Source: Mucilaginibacter straminoryzae | GTDB taxonomy: Bacteria > Bacteroidota > Bacteroidia > Sphingobacteriales > Sphingobacteriaceae | Length of the DNA stretch: 64,000 nucleotides | Direction: 5' to 3' | Assembly (NCBI RefSeq): GCF_022953055.1 | Contig: NZ_JALJEJ010000011.1 | Location: 1-64,000 of the forward strand | In this document: positions 46,231 through 54,048 of the stretch, one piece after another | How positions within the stretch are numbered: the first letter of the stretch is position 1 | How the letters are laid out: each line of letters starts with the position of its first letter | Notes under the pieces: generated by a model | Seen by the model: only the letters and a program-made list of their open reading frames with translations | Database searches by the model: none | What the model was told of the DNA's origin: nothing | Translations under genes and position numbers: made by a program

Positions 46231-47259
46231 TTACTTAAACTTTACCAATTTCTTCCGTCCCAGGTCATAAGTGATCCGGAAGGCCTCCTGGTTATCATTA
46301 AACTTGGTTGGCGAGAAGTGTAGGCTCAGGATAAATTGCCCTTTGATGTGATCGAACAAAAACGGCGTGTAGATGATATCCAACCTGTTGTACAGCTTCT
46401 TTTCGTAATAAGAATCGCCGTAGGTAACGTGATGCCCCTGCCCGGCGTAAAACTCTTCATAAAAGGCCATTCGTTTGTAGCTGGCATAAGCGCTGGCTAC
46501 AAACCCTTTTGGCGTATTAAAGCCGCCGCCATTATTCTCCCGGGTGCGTTCTAAAGAAAGCATTCCGCCAGCTTCAAAAGACAGCGAATCCAGCCCGGTA
46601 AATTTGGTAAGGTTTAACCCGGCACGAACCTGTGCCGCACCATTATCGCGTATATGGTCGTTAGGAATAGATACCGCAGGACCGGCGTCGTGCAGCATCA
46701 TAAAATAGTCTTTCAGGTAAAAAATACCGGTAGCAGAAGGCCGGTAGGTGGCAGATTGTCCAAAGATGAACTGTTCGCGGTCGGTATTGGTTTGCCGGCT
46801 CACCCAATCTAAGAATCCTGTAAAAGTAATATGGGCATTCTGGTAACGGGCGTGCAAACCTTCAATATTAGGGCGATAATATCTTAGGGTATCGTTCAGC
46901 ATGGCGCGCGGAAAGTCAGAAACCAGTCCTTCGCGCGGAAACATACCGGCGTTGAACAGCCAGCTTTTGCTTTCAAAACGATAGTAGGCAACCGGATCTA
47001 CCTTCAGGAAATAAGGTTTTGCGCCCCATTCGTGAATGCCGTTAACACCCACTACAAAATGGTTAAGGCTATCCAGGTTCAAACCCATATCAAGCGCGGT
47101 ACGAACGCCCGAATAAGTACGCGAACGTGGGATAAAAGCTTTGTATTCACGGTTATCCAAAAAGCCGAATCCGTTAAAGTGGATGTCGAGGTCTTGGGCA
47201 AAGCCTTGCACGCATAGCATCAGCAGTATAGCAACAAGGTAAAAGTGTTTCTTGGTCAT
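46231..47259 (-). CDS. probable outer-membrane beta-barrel protein
   Basis: A 342-residue protein with a signal peptide (about 1-20) and many alternating amphipathic strands ending in a Lys-rich tail. I do not recognise a named family; the pattern is that of a porin-like or surface barrel. It is downstream of a GT39-like gene on the same strand, 6 bases away, so the two may share a pathway. The ATG at 47259 is chosen over a TTG at 47265. Confidence 0.6.
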   Translation of the reverse strand: MTKKHFYLVAILLMLCVQGFAQDLDIHFNGFGFLDNREYKAFIPRSRTYSGVRTALDMGLNLDSLNHFVVGVNGIHEWGAKPYFLKVDPVAYYRFESKSWLFNAGMFPREGLVSDFPRAMLNDTLRYYRPNIEGLHARYQNAHITFTGFLDWVSRQTNTDREQFIFGQSATYRPSATGIFYLKDYFMMLHDAGPAVSIPNDHIRDNGAAQVRAGLNLTKFTGLDSLSFEAGGMLSLERTRENNGGGFNTPKGFVASAYASYKRMAFYEEFYAGQGHHVTYGDSYYEKKLYNRLDIIYTPFLFDHIKGQFILSLHFSPTKFNDNQEAFRITYDLGRKKLVKFK

Positions 47260-47265
47260 TAGCAA

Positions 47266-48984
47266 TTATTCTACGGTAAAATTAACAATCCGGCTATTTC
47301 TGCCACCAGGAAAAGGTTCTGTCCGCAAGGAAAAAATAAGATCATAATTTCCTTTTTGTACAGGCGCCTTTAACGGGAAGGTATAATTAATAGTTTGATG
47401 CGGTTTTAAAGAGATGTTATAAATGTTGGCAGGGCTGCGAACAGCATAATCCATACGGTCGTTCTGGATAAAACAGGCGCCGAAATAGAGTTTATGCAAT
47501 TCGCCTTCATTGCTGAAGTTGACAGGATAATCATACGGGTTGGTGATGGTAAGATGAAAAACCATGGGCTGGCCCGGTTTAGCCTTTACTTTGTAAGTAT
47601 CGCTTTCTACTTTAACGCGCTGATAGGTGCGGGTATCGTCCAGCCAGTAGGTGTATGCTTTGTACTTTACAGTTTGAAGGCTATCCATCGCCAGGCTGGT
47701 ATCTCTTGCCTGGGTAATATACAGGGTGCGTTTGTGCTGAAAGCGGTCTTCCAGCGGCCATAACTCATATTGGGTACGGCGATAGAAGCGGTTATCGTAG
47801 GCAAAGCCCTTTAAAGAGTTGGTGTAGAAGTTGTATTTCGAAGGATCCTGGAAACCGTCGGGAAAGATCACATATGCATCGCCTGCTCTTTGTTTAATCT
47901 GCGCTGCCCATTCGCGGTAGCCGTAAAGGCTGTCTATCTGGTTGCGGTGTTTCAGGAAATCGAACCCGGCGATCAGCATCAGGCGTAGTAGTACGATTAG
48001 GGACAGATTGATTACCGCAATGTAAGTCATCCAGGGTTTCCAATTTTGTTTTTGCCCAAGAGTGATCAACGCAAGCAGGATCAGCGGGATAAAGGCGATG
48101 AGTGTCCAATGGGGTTGAACGTTGCCTTTTAATGTATTGAACAAAAAGAAAGCAAAGGTGCTAGCGGCGTTCACCAGCAGCGTGCGTATAAACGCGTCCT
48201 TCACTTTAATTTGCGCTACCAAGGTAAAGAGCAGCCAGCCGATCAGCGGACCGGCCATGAGCAACTGCCCTGGCAGGAAAGACAGCGTATTGCTTAGATC
48301 GTAGGTTTCAGAAGAACGCTCGAACAAATGGTAATTTACCGAAGGGTACCCGTGGCTGACCTGCCACCAGATGTGCGGCAGATATAACAGGACGGTAATA
48401 AGGCAGATGATCCAGAATGTTCTGCGCTGCAATAATTTTATGTTCGCAAATACAGAAAAGCCGATCAATAGTACCGCGTGGTACTTGCTGTAAAGTAATG
48501 CAGCAAGTGTGATGCTTAGTAAAAGTGCCACTGGTAACTTATCTTCTACCAGGTAACGTTGAAAAAGAAAATAAAAAAGGATAGCATAGCAGAACAGTGG
48601 AGCATCCGGTGTGGTAATAAAACCGTAAATATGGAAGATAAACACCCCGCCCGTTAGCAGGACAAATTGCTTTGCATTGGCATTGTATTGTTTAACCGTA
48701 AGCCAGAGCAAGGCAAGTGCGGCGGTGCTGCTGAGTACGGTAAGCAGACGCAAACCGAGTTCGTTCTGAAAAATGCTGTAACCAATGCGAATGAAAACGG
48801 CGACCATTGGCGGGTGGTCAAAATAACCCCAATCTAAAAAGCGCGAATACACCCAATAGTAAGCTTCATCTGAATGCAGGCCCAACGTTGCTGCCTGTAG
48901 CAGGTTAAGTACGGTCCACCCGAGCAGGAACAGCCAGATTAATTTCTCCGGGTGATTTGAATTTTCTTGAGCGGGCGCCTGCAT
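47266..48984 (-). CDS. GT39/ArnT-like glycosyltransferase
   Basis: A 572-residue membrane protein with about ten helices and a periplasmic C-terminal domain. Near the N-terminus, DEAYYWVYSRFLDWGYFDHPP (key residues DE, Y, W and DHPP) is the donor-site loop of the PMT_2/ArnT family, which transfers sugars from polyprenyl phosphate to lipid or protein acceptors on the periplasmic side. The acceptor is unknown. It precedes the barrel gene in one operon. Confidence 0.88.
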   Translation of the reverse strand: MQAPAQENSNHPEKLIWLFLLGWTVLNLLQAATLGLHSDEAYYWVYSRFLDWGYFDHPPMVAVFIRIGYSIFQNELGLRLLTVLSSTAALALLWLTVKQYNANAKQFVLLTGGVFIFHIYGFITTPDAPLFCYAILFYFLFQRYLVEDKLPVALLLSITLAALLYSKYHAVLLIGFSVFANIKLLQRRTFWIICLITVLLYLPHIWWQVSHGYPSVNYHLFERSSETYDLSNTLSFLPGQLLMAGPLIGWLLFTLVAQIKVKDAFIRTLLVNAASTFAFFLFNTLKGNVQPHWTLIAFIPLILLALITLGQKQNWKPWMTYIAVINLSLIVLLRLMLIAGFDFLKHRNQIDSLYGYREWAAQIKQRAGDAYVIFPDGFQDPSKYNFYTNSLKGFAYDNRFYRRTQYELWPLEDRFQHKRTLYITQARDTSLAMDSLQTVKYKAYTYWLDDTRTYQRVKVESDTYKVKAKPGQPMVFHLTITNPYDYPVNFSNEGELHKLYFGACFIQNDRMDYAVRSPANIYNISLKPHQTINYTFPLKAPVQKGNYDLIFSLRTEPFPGGRNSRIVNFTVE

Positions 48985-49021
48985 AAATTAAAAGGTAGCG
49001 CAGCAAAGATAATGTATAAAC

Positions 49022-49057
49022 AACAATGCCTGCTGTTTAATTTAGCAGGCATTTGTT
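49022..49057 (-). terminator. intrinsic terminator
   Basis: AACAATGCCTGCT (49022-49034) pairs with AGCAGGCATTTGTT (49044-49057), a near-perfect hairpin just after the PfkB-kinase stop on the minus strand, with a TTGTTT tail. Confidence 0.75.
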
Positions 49058-49064
49058 AAATAGC

Positions 49065-49985
49065 TTATGCTTTGATCTGGAAGGAAGAAAGGCTGACGAA
49101 CTGTTGTACACGTTCGCTTACTTCTGAAGGGGAAAGGTTTTTGATTTTCTCCGTTCCGAATTTTTCTACGCAGAACGAAGCCAGGGCAGAACCATAGATG
49201 ATGGCATTCTTCATGTGTTCGAAACTTACCTCGCCGGCCTTTGCCATGTAACCAATGAAACCACCTGCGAAGGTATCGCCAGCACCAGTTGGGTCAAACA
49301 CTTCTTCTAACGGAAGCGCCGGCGCAGAAAAGATCTGGTTTTCGCCAAACAGCAAAGCGCCATGTTCACCTTTTTTAATCACCAGGTATTTCGGCCCCAT
49401 GGTTAATATTTTGTTGGCAGCTTTTACCAACGAATACTCGCCGGATAGCTGGCGGGCCTCAGCATCATTGATCGTCAGCACGTCTACCATCTTCAATGTT
49501 TCCAGCAGATCGTTCAGGGCAATGTCCATCCAGAAGTTCATGGTGTCCATCACGATCAGCTTTGGGCGGTTGTGAAGACGTTTGATAACCGTTTGCTGCA
49601 CCTGTGGGGTTAAGTTACCCAGCATCAGGTACTGGCAGTCCTGGTAGCTTTCAGGGATGATAGGGTCGAAGTCGGCCAGAACGTTCAGGTCGGTCACGAG
49701 GGTATCGCGGCTGTTCATGTCGTTATGATATTTACCGCTCCAGAAGAAAGATTTCTCCCCTGCTTTAATCTGCAGCCCTTCGGTATCGATATGGTGGTTT
49801 TTAAATTCGTCTATTTCATTTTGCGGAAAATCGTCGCCCACTACTGCCACGATCTTTACTTTATCATAGAAGTAAGAGGCTGAAAGACTGGCATATGTAG
49901 CAGCGCCACCCACAATTTTATCTGTTTTTCCGAACGGAGTTTCAATAGCGTCGAACGCTACGGTACCTATAACTACAAGGCTCAT
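49065..49985 (-). CDS. PfkB-family carbohydrate or nucleoside kinase
   Basis: A 306-residue ribokinase-fold kinase. The C-terminal DPTGAGDTFAGGF has the anion hole and the catalytic Asp. The family phosphorylates sugars or adenosine; substrate specificity cannot be read from sequence. It is a single-gene unit that ends at a terminator, and its start precedes the tRNA-Asn promoter. Confidence 0.9.
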   Translation of the reverse strand: MSLVVIGTVAFDAIETPFGKTDKIVGGAATYASLSASYFYDKVKIVAVVGDDFPQNEIDEFKNHHIDTEGLQIKAGEKSFFWSGKYHNDMNSRDTLVTDLNVLADFDPIIPESYQDCQYLMLGNLTPQVQQTVIKRLHNRPKLIVMDTMNFWMDIALNDLLETLKMVDVLTINDAEARQLSGEYSLVKAANKILTMGPKYLVIKKGEHGALLFGENQIFSAPALPLEEVFDPTGAGDTFAGGFIGYMAKAGEVSFEHMKNAIIYGSALASFCVEKFGTEKIKNLSPSEVSERVQQFVSLSSFQIKA

Positions 49986-50018
49986 TAAAAAATATTTTAA
50001 AAAATTTCTTTACAAATA

Positions 50019-50049
50019 TTGTGAAATTAAAGGAGACTTCATACTTTTG
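50019..50049 (+). promoter_or_regulatory. tRNA-Asn promoter
   Basis: TTG at 50019-50021 (-33 region) and TACTTTTG at 50042-50049 (-7 region) are 20 bases apart, a good match to the Bacteroidota consensus. Transcription would start near 50056, about 20 bases before the tRNA. Confidence 0.75.
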
Positions 50050-50074
50050 CACCACTCTAACACGAAGTAAGTAC

Positions 50075-50148
50075 TCCTGAGTAGCTCAGCCGGTTAGAGC
50101 ATCTGACTGTTAATCAGAGGGTCGCTGGTTCGAGCCCAGCCTCAGGAG
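50075..50148 (+). tRNA. tRNA-Asn (GTT)
   Basis: A 74-base cloverleaf: acceptor TCCTGAG (50075-50081) with CTCAGGA (50141-50147), D-arm AGCTCAGCCGGTTAGAGC, and anticodon loop CTGTTAA with anticodon GTT at 50109-50111. The T-arm GGTTCGAGCC and discriminator G follow. The CCA is not fully encoded. Confidence 0.97.
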
Positions 50149-50156
50149 CAAAATGT

Positions 50157-50190
50157 AAAGCCTTTCAGCAGACGCTGGAGGGCTTTTTTG
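50157..50190 (+). terminator. terminator after tRNA-Asn
   Basis: AAAGCC (50157-50162) and an inner CAGC arm pair with GCTG and GGCTTT (to 50186) around AGAC, with a T-run. Confidence 0.75.
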
Positions 50191-50459
50191 TTTTGAGTCA
50201 ATTCTGATAGGTTCAAATTAGTGCCCCTTTGATAGTAAGTTGTTCGTACACTGTTCGTACAACCGGATGCCATAACCCCAACATTATGGTTTATCTGAAA
50301 TTCGTTTTAAATGATTTACACATCCTACCTTCTAAAAGTTAAGGGGGAAGATGAAACTCTCCTCAATCTTAAAAATACAACTACAGTTGATATGAAGGGG
50401 GTATAAAAACTCATTTTTTAATAAAAGTGTAGTTGAAAAATTTTCTAAAAAATTACTCC
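50191..50459. other. AT-rich non-coding stretch after tRNA-Asn
   Basis: It contains two tandem copies of TGTTCGTACA (50241-50250, 50252-50261) separated by one base, and AAAAGTGTAGT (50423-50433), whose inverted copy lies at 51626-51636 beyond the NERD gene. No gene is apparent. It could be eroded remains of an integrated element. Confidence 0.5.
50241..50261. repeat. tandem repeat of TGTTCGTACA
   Basis: Two identical 10-mers separated by a single C. Their position just past a tRNA gene fits an integrase or regulator binding site, but that is inference. Confidence 0.5.
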
Positions 50460-51548
50460 TTACATCAATATTAAACTACGATTGATGGATACCAACTCAT
50501 TAGCTATAGCCTGTACATCACTAATAGATAAACAAGGTTCGAAGTAAGTAATGAAGCTCAACATTTCGTTTAAAGTTAAAATCTTCACGTGTTGAAACTC
50601 TTCGACAGGCTTGTGTTTAATTAAAACTATTAGGTTTCTTATTGGAATTTTCCTTTCACCCCAATGATGCGTTTTAATTCTCAACCTCGAACTAGCGATT
50701 TTGTCATTTATAACCCTGTAGAGCGCATGGTTTGTTCTTTTGATTTGGTGTACAGGAGAGTGAATATTTAAATTTCCCATAGACTCTTGACTCCAATTTT
50801 TGGTCTCTATCAGGAATATGCCTGAAGTTGATAATAAAATGTGATCGATCTGAATAGATTTTATGTAATCGTCGTTCTGTTGACGATATATCGCGGGATG
50901 AAATTCTAGTGTGAAATCATTGATTAGTATGTACTCATCAGAGAGTTTTTCCAACTCTTTTACGACTTTTTGTTCGCCGATGGCTCCGTATATATGGTTA
51001 TTGATTTGATCAACAACGTTCTTTTTCCTAGTTAACTCCCGTAGCTCTGCCTCGCCACTTTGGTTTACTGCGTCGTCAAATCTTGTATTGATATAGTTTA
51101 AGCGTATATTTTTATGATTGTAATCAGCTATTAATGGCTCTAAAGCAGATGAGATCTTTTGTTCATAATCTTTTATTACTGACTGTAATTTGAGTTTATA
51201 ACCAACGATTTTTAGAGGACTTAGAAACCTTTGAAAGGAGTTGGAATGATTCAATTTTAGGTTATTAATCTTAGTCTCAAACGTTTCTTGCTCAACTACC
51301 AACGATTGTTCTAATTCAGCTTTCTTACTGTCAATAAAATTTTTCAATTTAGGTATTTCCCTGCTCAAGTCATCTGATTCCTTCTTAATTACCTGTCGAT
51401 GGTTTAAAATGATTTTTTGGCGTAAAGCGGAAAATTCATTTTGAAAAGCAATTAACTCTTTTACAGATTTAAAATTATGGATATTGTGCGCTAGTAAGCG
51501 ATTCTTAACCGCCGTTAATGATCCTACACTATTGTAAACCTTGCACAT
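50460..51548 (-). CDS. NERD-domain protein with coiled-coil N-terminus
   Basis: A 362-residue soluble protein. The first half (residues ~20-170) is a long, charged coiled coil. The second half is a NERD (nuclease-related) domain with GAIGEQKV, IQIDHILLS and GIFLIETKNW; the D and the ExK-type residues of the PD-(D/E)XK fold are intact. Nuclease activity and target are not known for most members. Base composition is AT-richer than in the respiratory operon, and inverted copies of AAAAGTGTAGT bracket it. It may be an accessory, possibly defence-related gene, but no partner gene is evident. Confidence 0.82.
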   Translation of the reverse strand: MCKVYNSVGSLTAVKNRLLAHNIHNFKSVKELIAFQNEFSALRQKIILNHRQVIKKESDDLSREIPKLKNFIDSKKAELEQSLVVEQETFETKINNLKLNHSNSFQRFLSPLKIVGYKLKLQSVIKDYEQKISSALEPLIADYNHKNIRLNYINTRFDDAVNQSGEAELRELTRKKNVVDQINNHIYGAIGEQKVVKELEKLSDEYILINDFTLEFHPAIYRQQNDDYIKSIQIDHILLSTSGIFLIETKNWSQESMGNLNIHSPVHQIKRTNHALYRVINDKIASSRLRIKTHHWGERKIPIRNLIVLIKHKPVEEFQHVKILTLNEMLSFITYFEPCLSISDVQAIANELVSINRSLILM

Positions 51549-51803
51549 GGCCTATCGTGACTTTTTTTTAGGTTTATAAGTGATTATTAGTAGGCATCAA
51601 AATACAGAATCCTCAAAACAAATCCACTACACTTTTTATAACTAGGAGTTATAAAACCCTTTTTTATTATTTTTCTGTAGTAGACTTTTATGCCTTAATC
51701 CATGTTTTTCGTTGCCGGTATAAAGTAAGAAAAACGAAATTTAGTGGATTGATAAACTTGAAATGGATAGTAAGAATTAAGAATCGTACTTTGGGCAATA
51801 GCT
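51549..51803. other. intergenic stretch with palindrome
   Basis: It contains a palindrome, TTTTATAACT/AGTTATAAAA with an AGG loop (51634-51656), the ACTACACTTTT repeat (51626-51636), and the left copy of a 21-bp direct repeat (51715-51735). No gene is evident. Confidence 0.5.
51715..51735. repeat. 21-bp direct repeat, left copy
   Basis: The sequence starts CCGGTATAAAGTAAGAA and is identical over 21 bases to 52294-52314. Together the copies frame the frameshifted membrane gene. The following bases also share GGATTGA. Confidence 0.75.
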
Positions 51804-52258
51804 ATGTTTAAACAATATGTCTGCTACTTCCTCTATGGCTTCATTATTTTTTATCTCAACTTGTTCATGTGGGGATTTTCAGCAGGTGCTGCAGACTTTA
51901 GGCCGTACCTAACATTAATTTCATCGATACTTCTTTTTCTAGTTGCTTCTATATCGGCTTTATGTAATCGTAAGATGGGTGCTATTATAGGAGTGTTGGT
52001 ATTACAGGAGTAACGCCATTTGCAGGCTATTTAGTCGAAGAATCCTTCCACCCAAAGCCTAATTTTATTATATTACTAATAGTTATTAGCTTGTCAGTAT
52101 TATTTCTTCTAAGCTTGCTTGTTACGATAAACGTGTTAAGGAATTATAGACAGCAGACCTACGTCCTTCAGATAAACAAGTATGCTAAGTTAGGATTGAC
52201 ATTATTACCTATATCTGTATTCGTTTGGTGGATAGTTGGTGTATTTCTAGTTCGATAG
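51804..52258 (+). pseudogene. membrane-protein gene broken by a frameshift
   Basis: The first frame (51804-52013) encodes a 69-residue hydrophobic protein ending in LVLQE. A second open frame overlaps it from about 51998, reads GITGVTPFAGYLV and runs to a stop at 52256-52258 (FLVR), with further membrane helices (for example FIILLIVISLSVLFLLSLL and SVFVWWIVGVFLV). A single-base change near 51996-51999 would join them into a four-helix protein of about 150 residues. A sequencing error is possible. The family is not recognised. Confidence 0.65.
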
Positions 52259-52293
52259 CCTTCAATTTTAAATCTAATCCCAAAATTTCCTTC

Positions 52294-52314
52294 CCGGTAT
52301 AAAGTAAGAAAAAC
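52294..52314. repeat. 21-bp direct repeat, right copy
   Basis: Identical to 51715-51735 over 21 bases; the two copies are 579 bases apart, start to start. Confidence 0.75.
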
Positions 52315-52605
52315 TAAAAAAACTGGATTGAATTGGAATTAGAATGATAGAATTATTCAGCAAAGTTACGCTTATAGCTGCTGTAGCGGGCAAGAGCTTC
52401 CGGCATAAACACTACTTCACTCACTATCCCTTAATTTCTCGCTACTTTTTTGGAAGTTTATTTTGGGGATATAAATTTCTTTAAAAAGAAATTTAATTAA
52501 TCATACCTTAAAATTGAACTTTAAAAGGCAATTTTGGGTGTGATTATTTGCATTTAAATAATAATTTGGAGGTAAAAATGTAATATTATTAATATTATAA
52601 AGGTA

Positions 52606-52636
52606 TTTGTTTTATTATTTAAATTATGTAAGTTTG
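52606..52636 (+). promoter_or_regulatory. promoter of the DUF4468 gene
   Basis: TTTG (52606-52609), 19 bases, then TAAGTTTG (52629-52636): an exact match to the Bacteroidota TTTG-N19-TAnnTTTG consensus. It lies before the chosen start at 52658 and overlaps the longer possible start at 52607, which it rules out. Confidence 0.8.
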
Positions 52637-52657
52637 AGGGCAAGCTGTCAGCAAACG

Positions 52658-53260
52658 ATGAAAAAACGTATTTGTTTATTAAAGGTGCTGATTTTGGGTT
52701 GGTTATGTTTGGTGACTATCGCTGTTTCTGCCCAAGCTGATACTGCTTCAAACGCAGAAAAAGTGGCTTTGCCTTTAGACGGGAAGCAGATAATATTTAC
52801 CCAATCGTGGACTTTAAAATCTTCTGTAACCAAAAACCAGGTTACTGAAATTGCGAATGAGTGGTTTAAAAACAGTTTTAAAGCGAAGAAAGATAAGGTA
52901 GAGGCAGTTGATAAAGAGAAAGGGAACTTCCTGGCTACGGGTTATCGGGTGATACCTGGTGTTACTTACTATAATTATCCGGTTAGCCCGGTTGTAAAAT
53001 TCAGCGTCGAGGTTACTGTACAGGATAACGTTTGTACTTTGAAACTTCACGGACTTAAATCCTTATTTAAGGTATTTAATGAAGTAGAAGTACCTGTTGA
53101 AGAAGAATACAACAACTATTTGAATAATAAAAATAAGAAAGGTTCTTTTGTGAGCCGGGAAGAATATAACAAGCACGCCGATACTGCTTTTAAAAATCTG
53201 AAGGCAGAAATGACCAGGCTGACGGTTTCGTTTAAAGGAGCTTTAGGTCAGGCAATTTAA
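52658..53260 (+). CDS. exported DUF4468 protein
   Basis: A 200-residue protein with a signal peptide (about 1-26, ending SAQ). The mature domain resembles DUF4468 (a TBP-like fold), a Bacteroidota family of unknown role, recognised from TQSWTLKSS...NEWFKNSF and PVVKFSVEVTVQDN. The ATG at 52658 is supported by the promoter just upstream. It precedes a probable outer-membrane protein gene. Confidence 0.8.
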   Translation: MKKRICLLKVLILGWLCLVTIAVSAQADTASNAEKVALPLDGKQIIFTQSWTLKSSVTKNQVTEIANEWFKNSFKAKKDKVEAVDKEKGNFLATGYRVIPGVTYYNYPVSPVVKFSVEVTVQDNVCTLKLHGLKSLFKVFNEVEVPVEEEYNNYLNNKNKKGSFVSREEYNKHADTAFKNLKAEMTRLTVSFKGALGQAI

Positions 53261-53389
53261 ACCGGATCAGGGCGTGCCAGAGGTTGATCTTTTAGAATTA
53301 TCGTATAGCAAATTTTAACAGTTGTTGATTTTTGCATTAATAAATTGTTGAACAAAAGCCTCTTAGCGGAGGGATATCATCTGCATTAT

Positions 53390-53944
53390 ATGAAGAGATT
53401 AAATTTTTACTTTTTCTTAGCCGTAGCGGCTCTATTCGTACAAAATGCCCGTGCACAGTCTAACAACTCCGGCGTTTTCAGAGAAAATACATGGCGTGCA
53501 TCTGTAGGTCCTACCTTCGGCATACTGGCTAACCCGCCGCATCAGTTCAAATACGGTATTGGCGCAGAGGGCCACCTGGAGTATTATCCAAACAATTACA
53601 CCGGTATTACTTTCTCTACAGGTTATACAACCCTGCCATTAAGCAAAAAGGCCAATCCTGGCATTACAAAATTAGGCTTTGTGCCTGTTACAGTTGGTTA
53701 TAAGGGCTTTGTATCTACCAATTTTTATCTTTCTGTAGATGCGGGTGCTAGTTTTGTGACCAGTGGTAACAAGCAAACAAAATTTGTTTACGTGCCATCA
53801 ATTGGTTACAATAATCCAGATATAGGTATTGATGTGAGCTTCCGTTATCAGCACTTTGATTATACCCAGAGCTACATTAACTACGTCAGCCTTGCTGGTA
53901 TCCACGTTACTTACTCATTTCAATTAGGTAGCGGCGGCTTCTAA
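53390..53944 (+). CDS. small outer-membrane beta-barrel-like protein
   Basis: A 184-residue protein: signal peptide (1-23, ending ARAQ), then alternating strands such as YTGITFSTGYTT and NFYLSVDAGASF, ending GIHVTYSFQLGSGGF, like an OmpW/OMP_b-brl barrel. Function unknown. The ATG at 53390 is chosen over an earlier TTG at 53345. A strong terminator follows. Confidence 0.75.
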   Translation: MKRLNFYFFLAVAALFVQNARAQSNNSGVFRENTWRASVGPTFGILANPPHQFKYGIGAEGHLEYYPNNYTGITFSTGYTTLPLSKKANPGITKLGFVPVTVGYKGFVSTNFYLSVDAGASFVTSGNKQTKFVYVPSIGYNNPDIGIDVSFRYQHFDYTQSYINYVSLAGIHVTYSFQLGSGGF

Positions 53945-54003
53945 TATTTAAGTTATAAGCTGAAGGCAATCATAAAAGCTTTCGGTTCTATTTATAGTTA
54001 TAT

Positions 54004-54036
54004 AAAAGCGGATCTTGATTAGCAAGATCCGCTTTT
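54004..54036. terminator. bidirectional terminator
   Basis: A perfect 14-bp hairpin: AAAAGCGGATCTTG (54004-54017), loop ATTAG, CAAGATCCGCTTTT (54023-54036) plus T-runs. It lies between the convergent barrel-protein and fucI genes. Confidence 0.85.
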
Positions 54037-54048
54037 TTTGTTTGATCA

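Larger units (their letters stand above)
52259..52657. other. AT-rich intergenic region
   Basis: It holds the right copy of the direct repeat, a hairpin TAAATTTCTT/AAGAAATTTA (about 52472-52495), and the promoter listed at 52606-52636. A GGAGG (52568) sits before an ATG that is immediately followed by TAA; no real gene is there. Confidence 0.6.

Noticed and set aside
52568..52583. GGAGG followed by ATG and an immediate TAA
   Set aside because: A start-stop pair in AT-rich DNA; it gives no product and probably arises by chance.
52607..52657. Earlier start of the DUF4468 gene
   Set aside because: It overlaps a consensus promoter and would precede the transcription start; the signal peptide begins at 52658.
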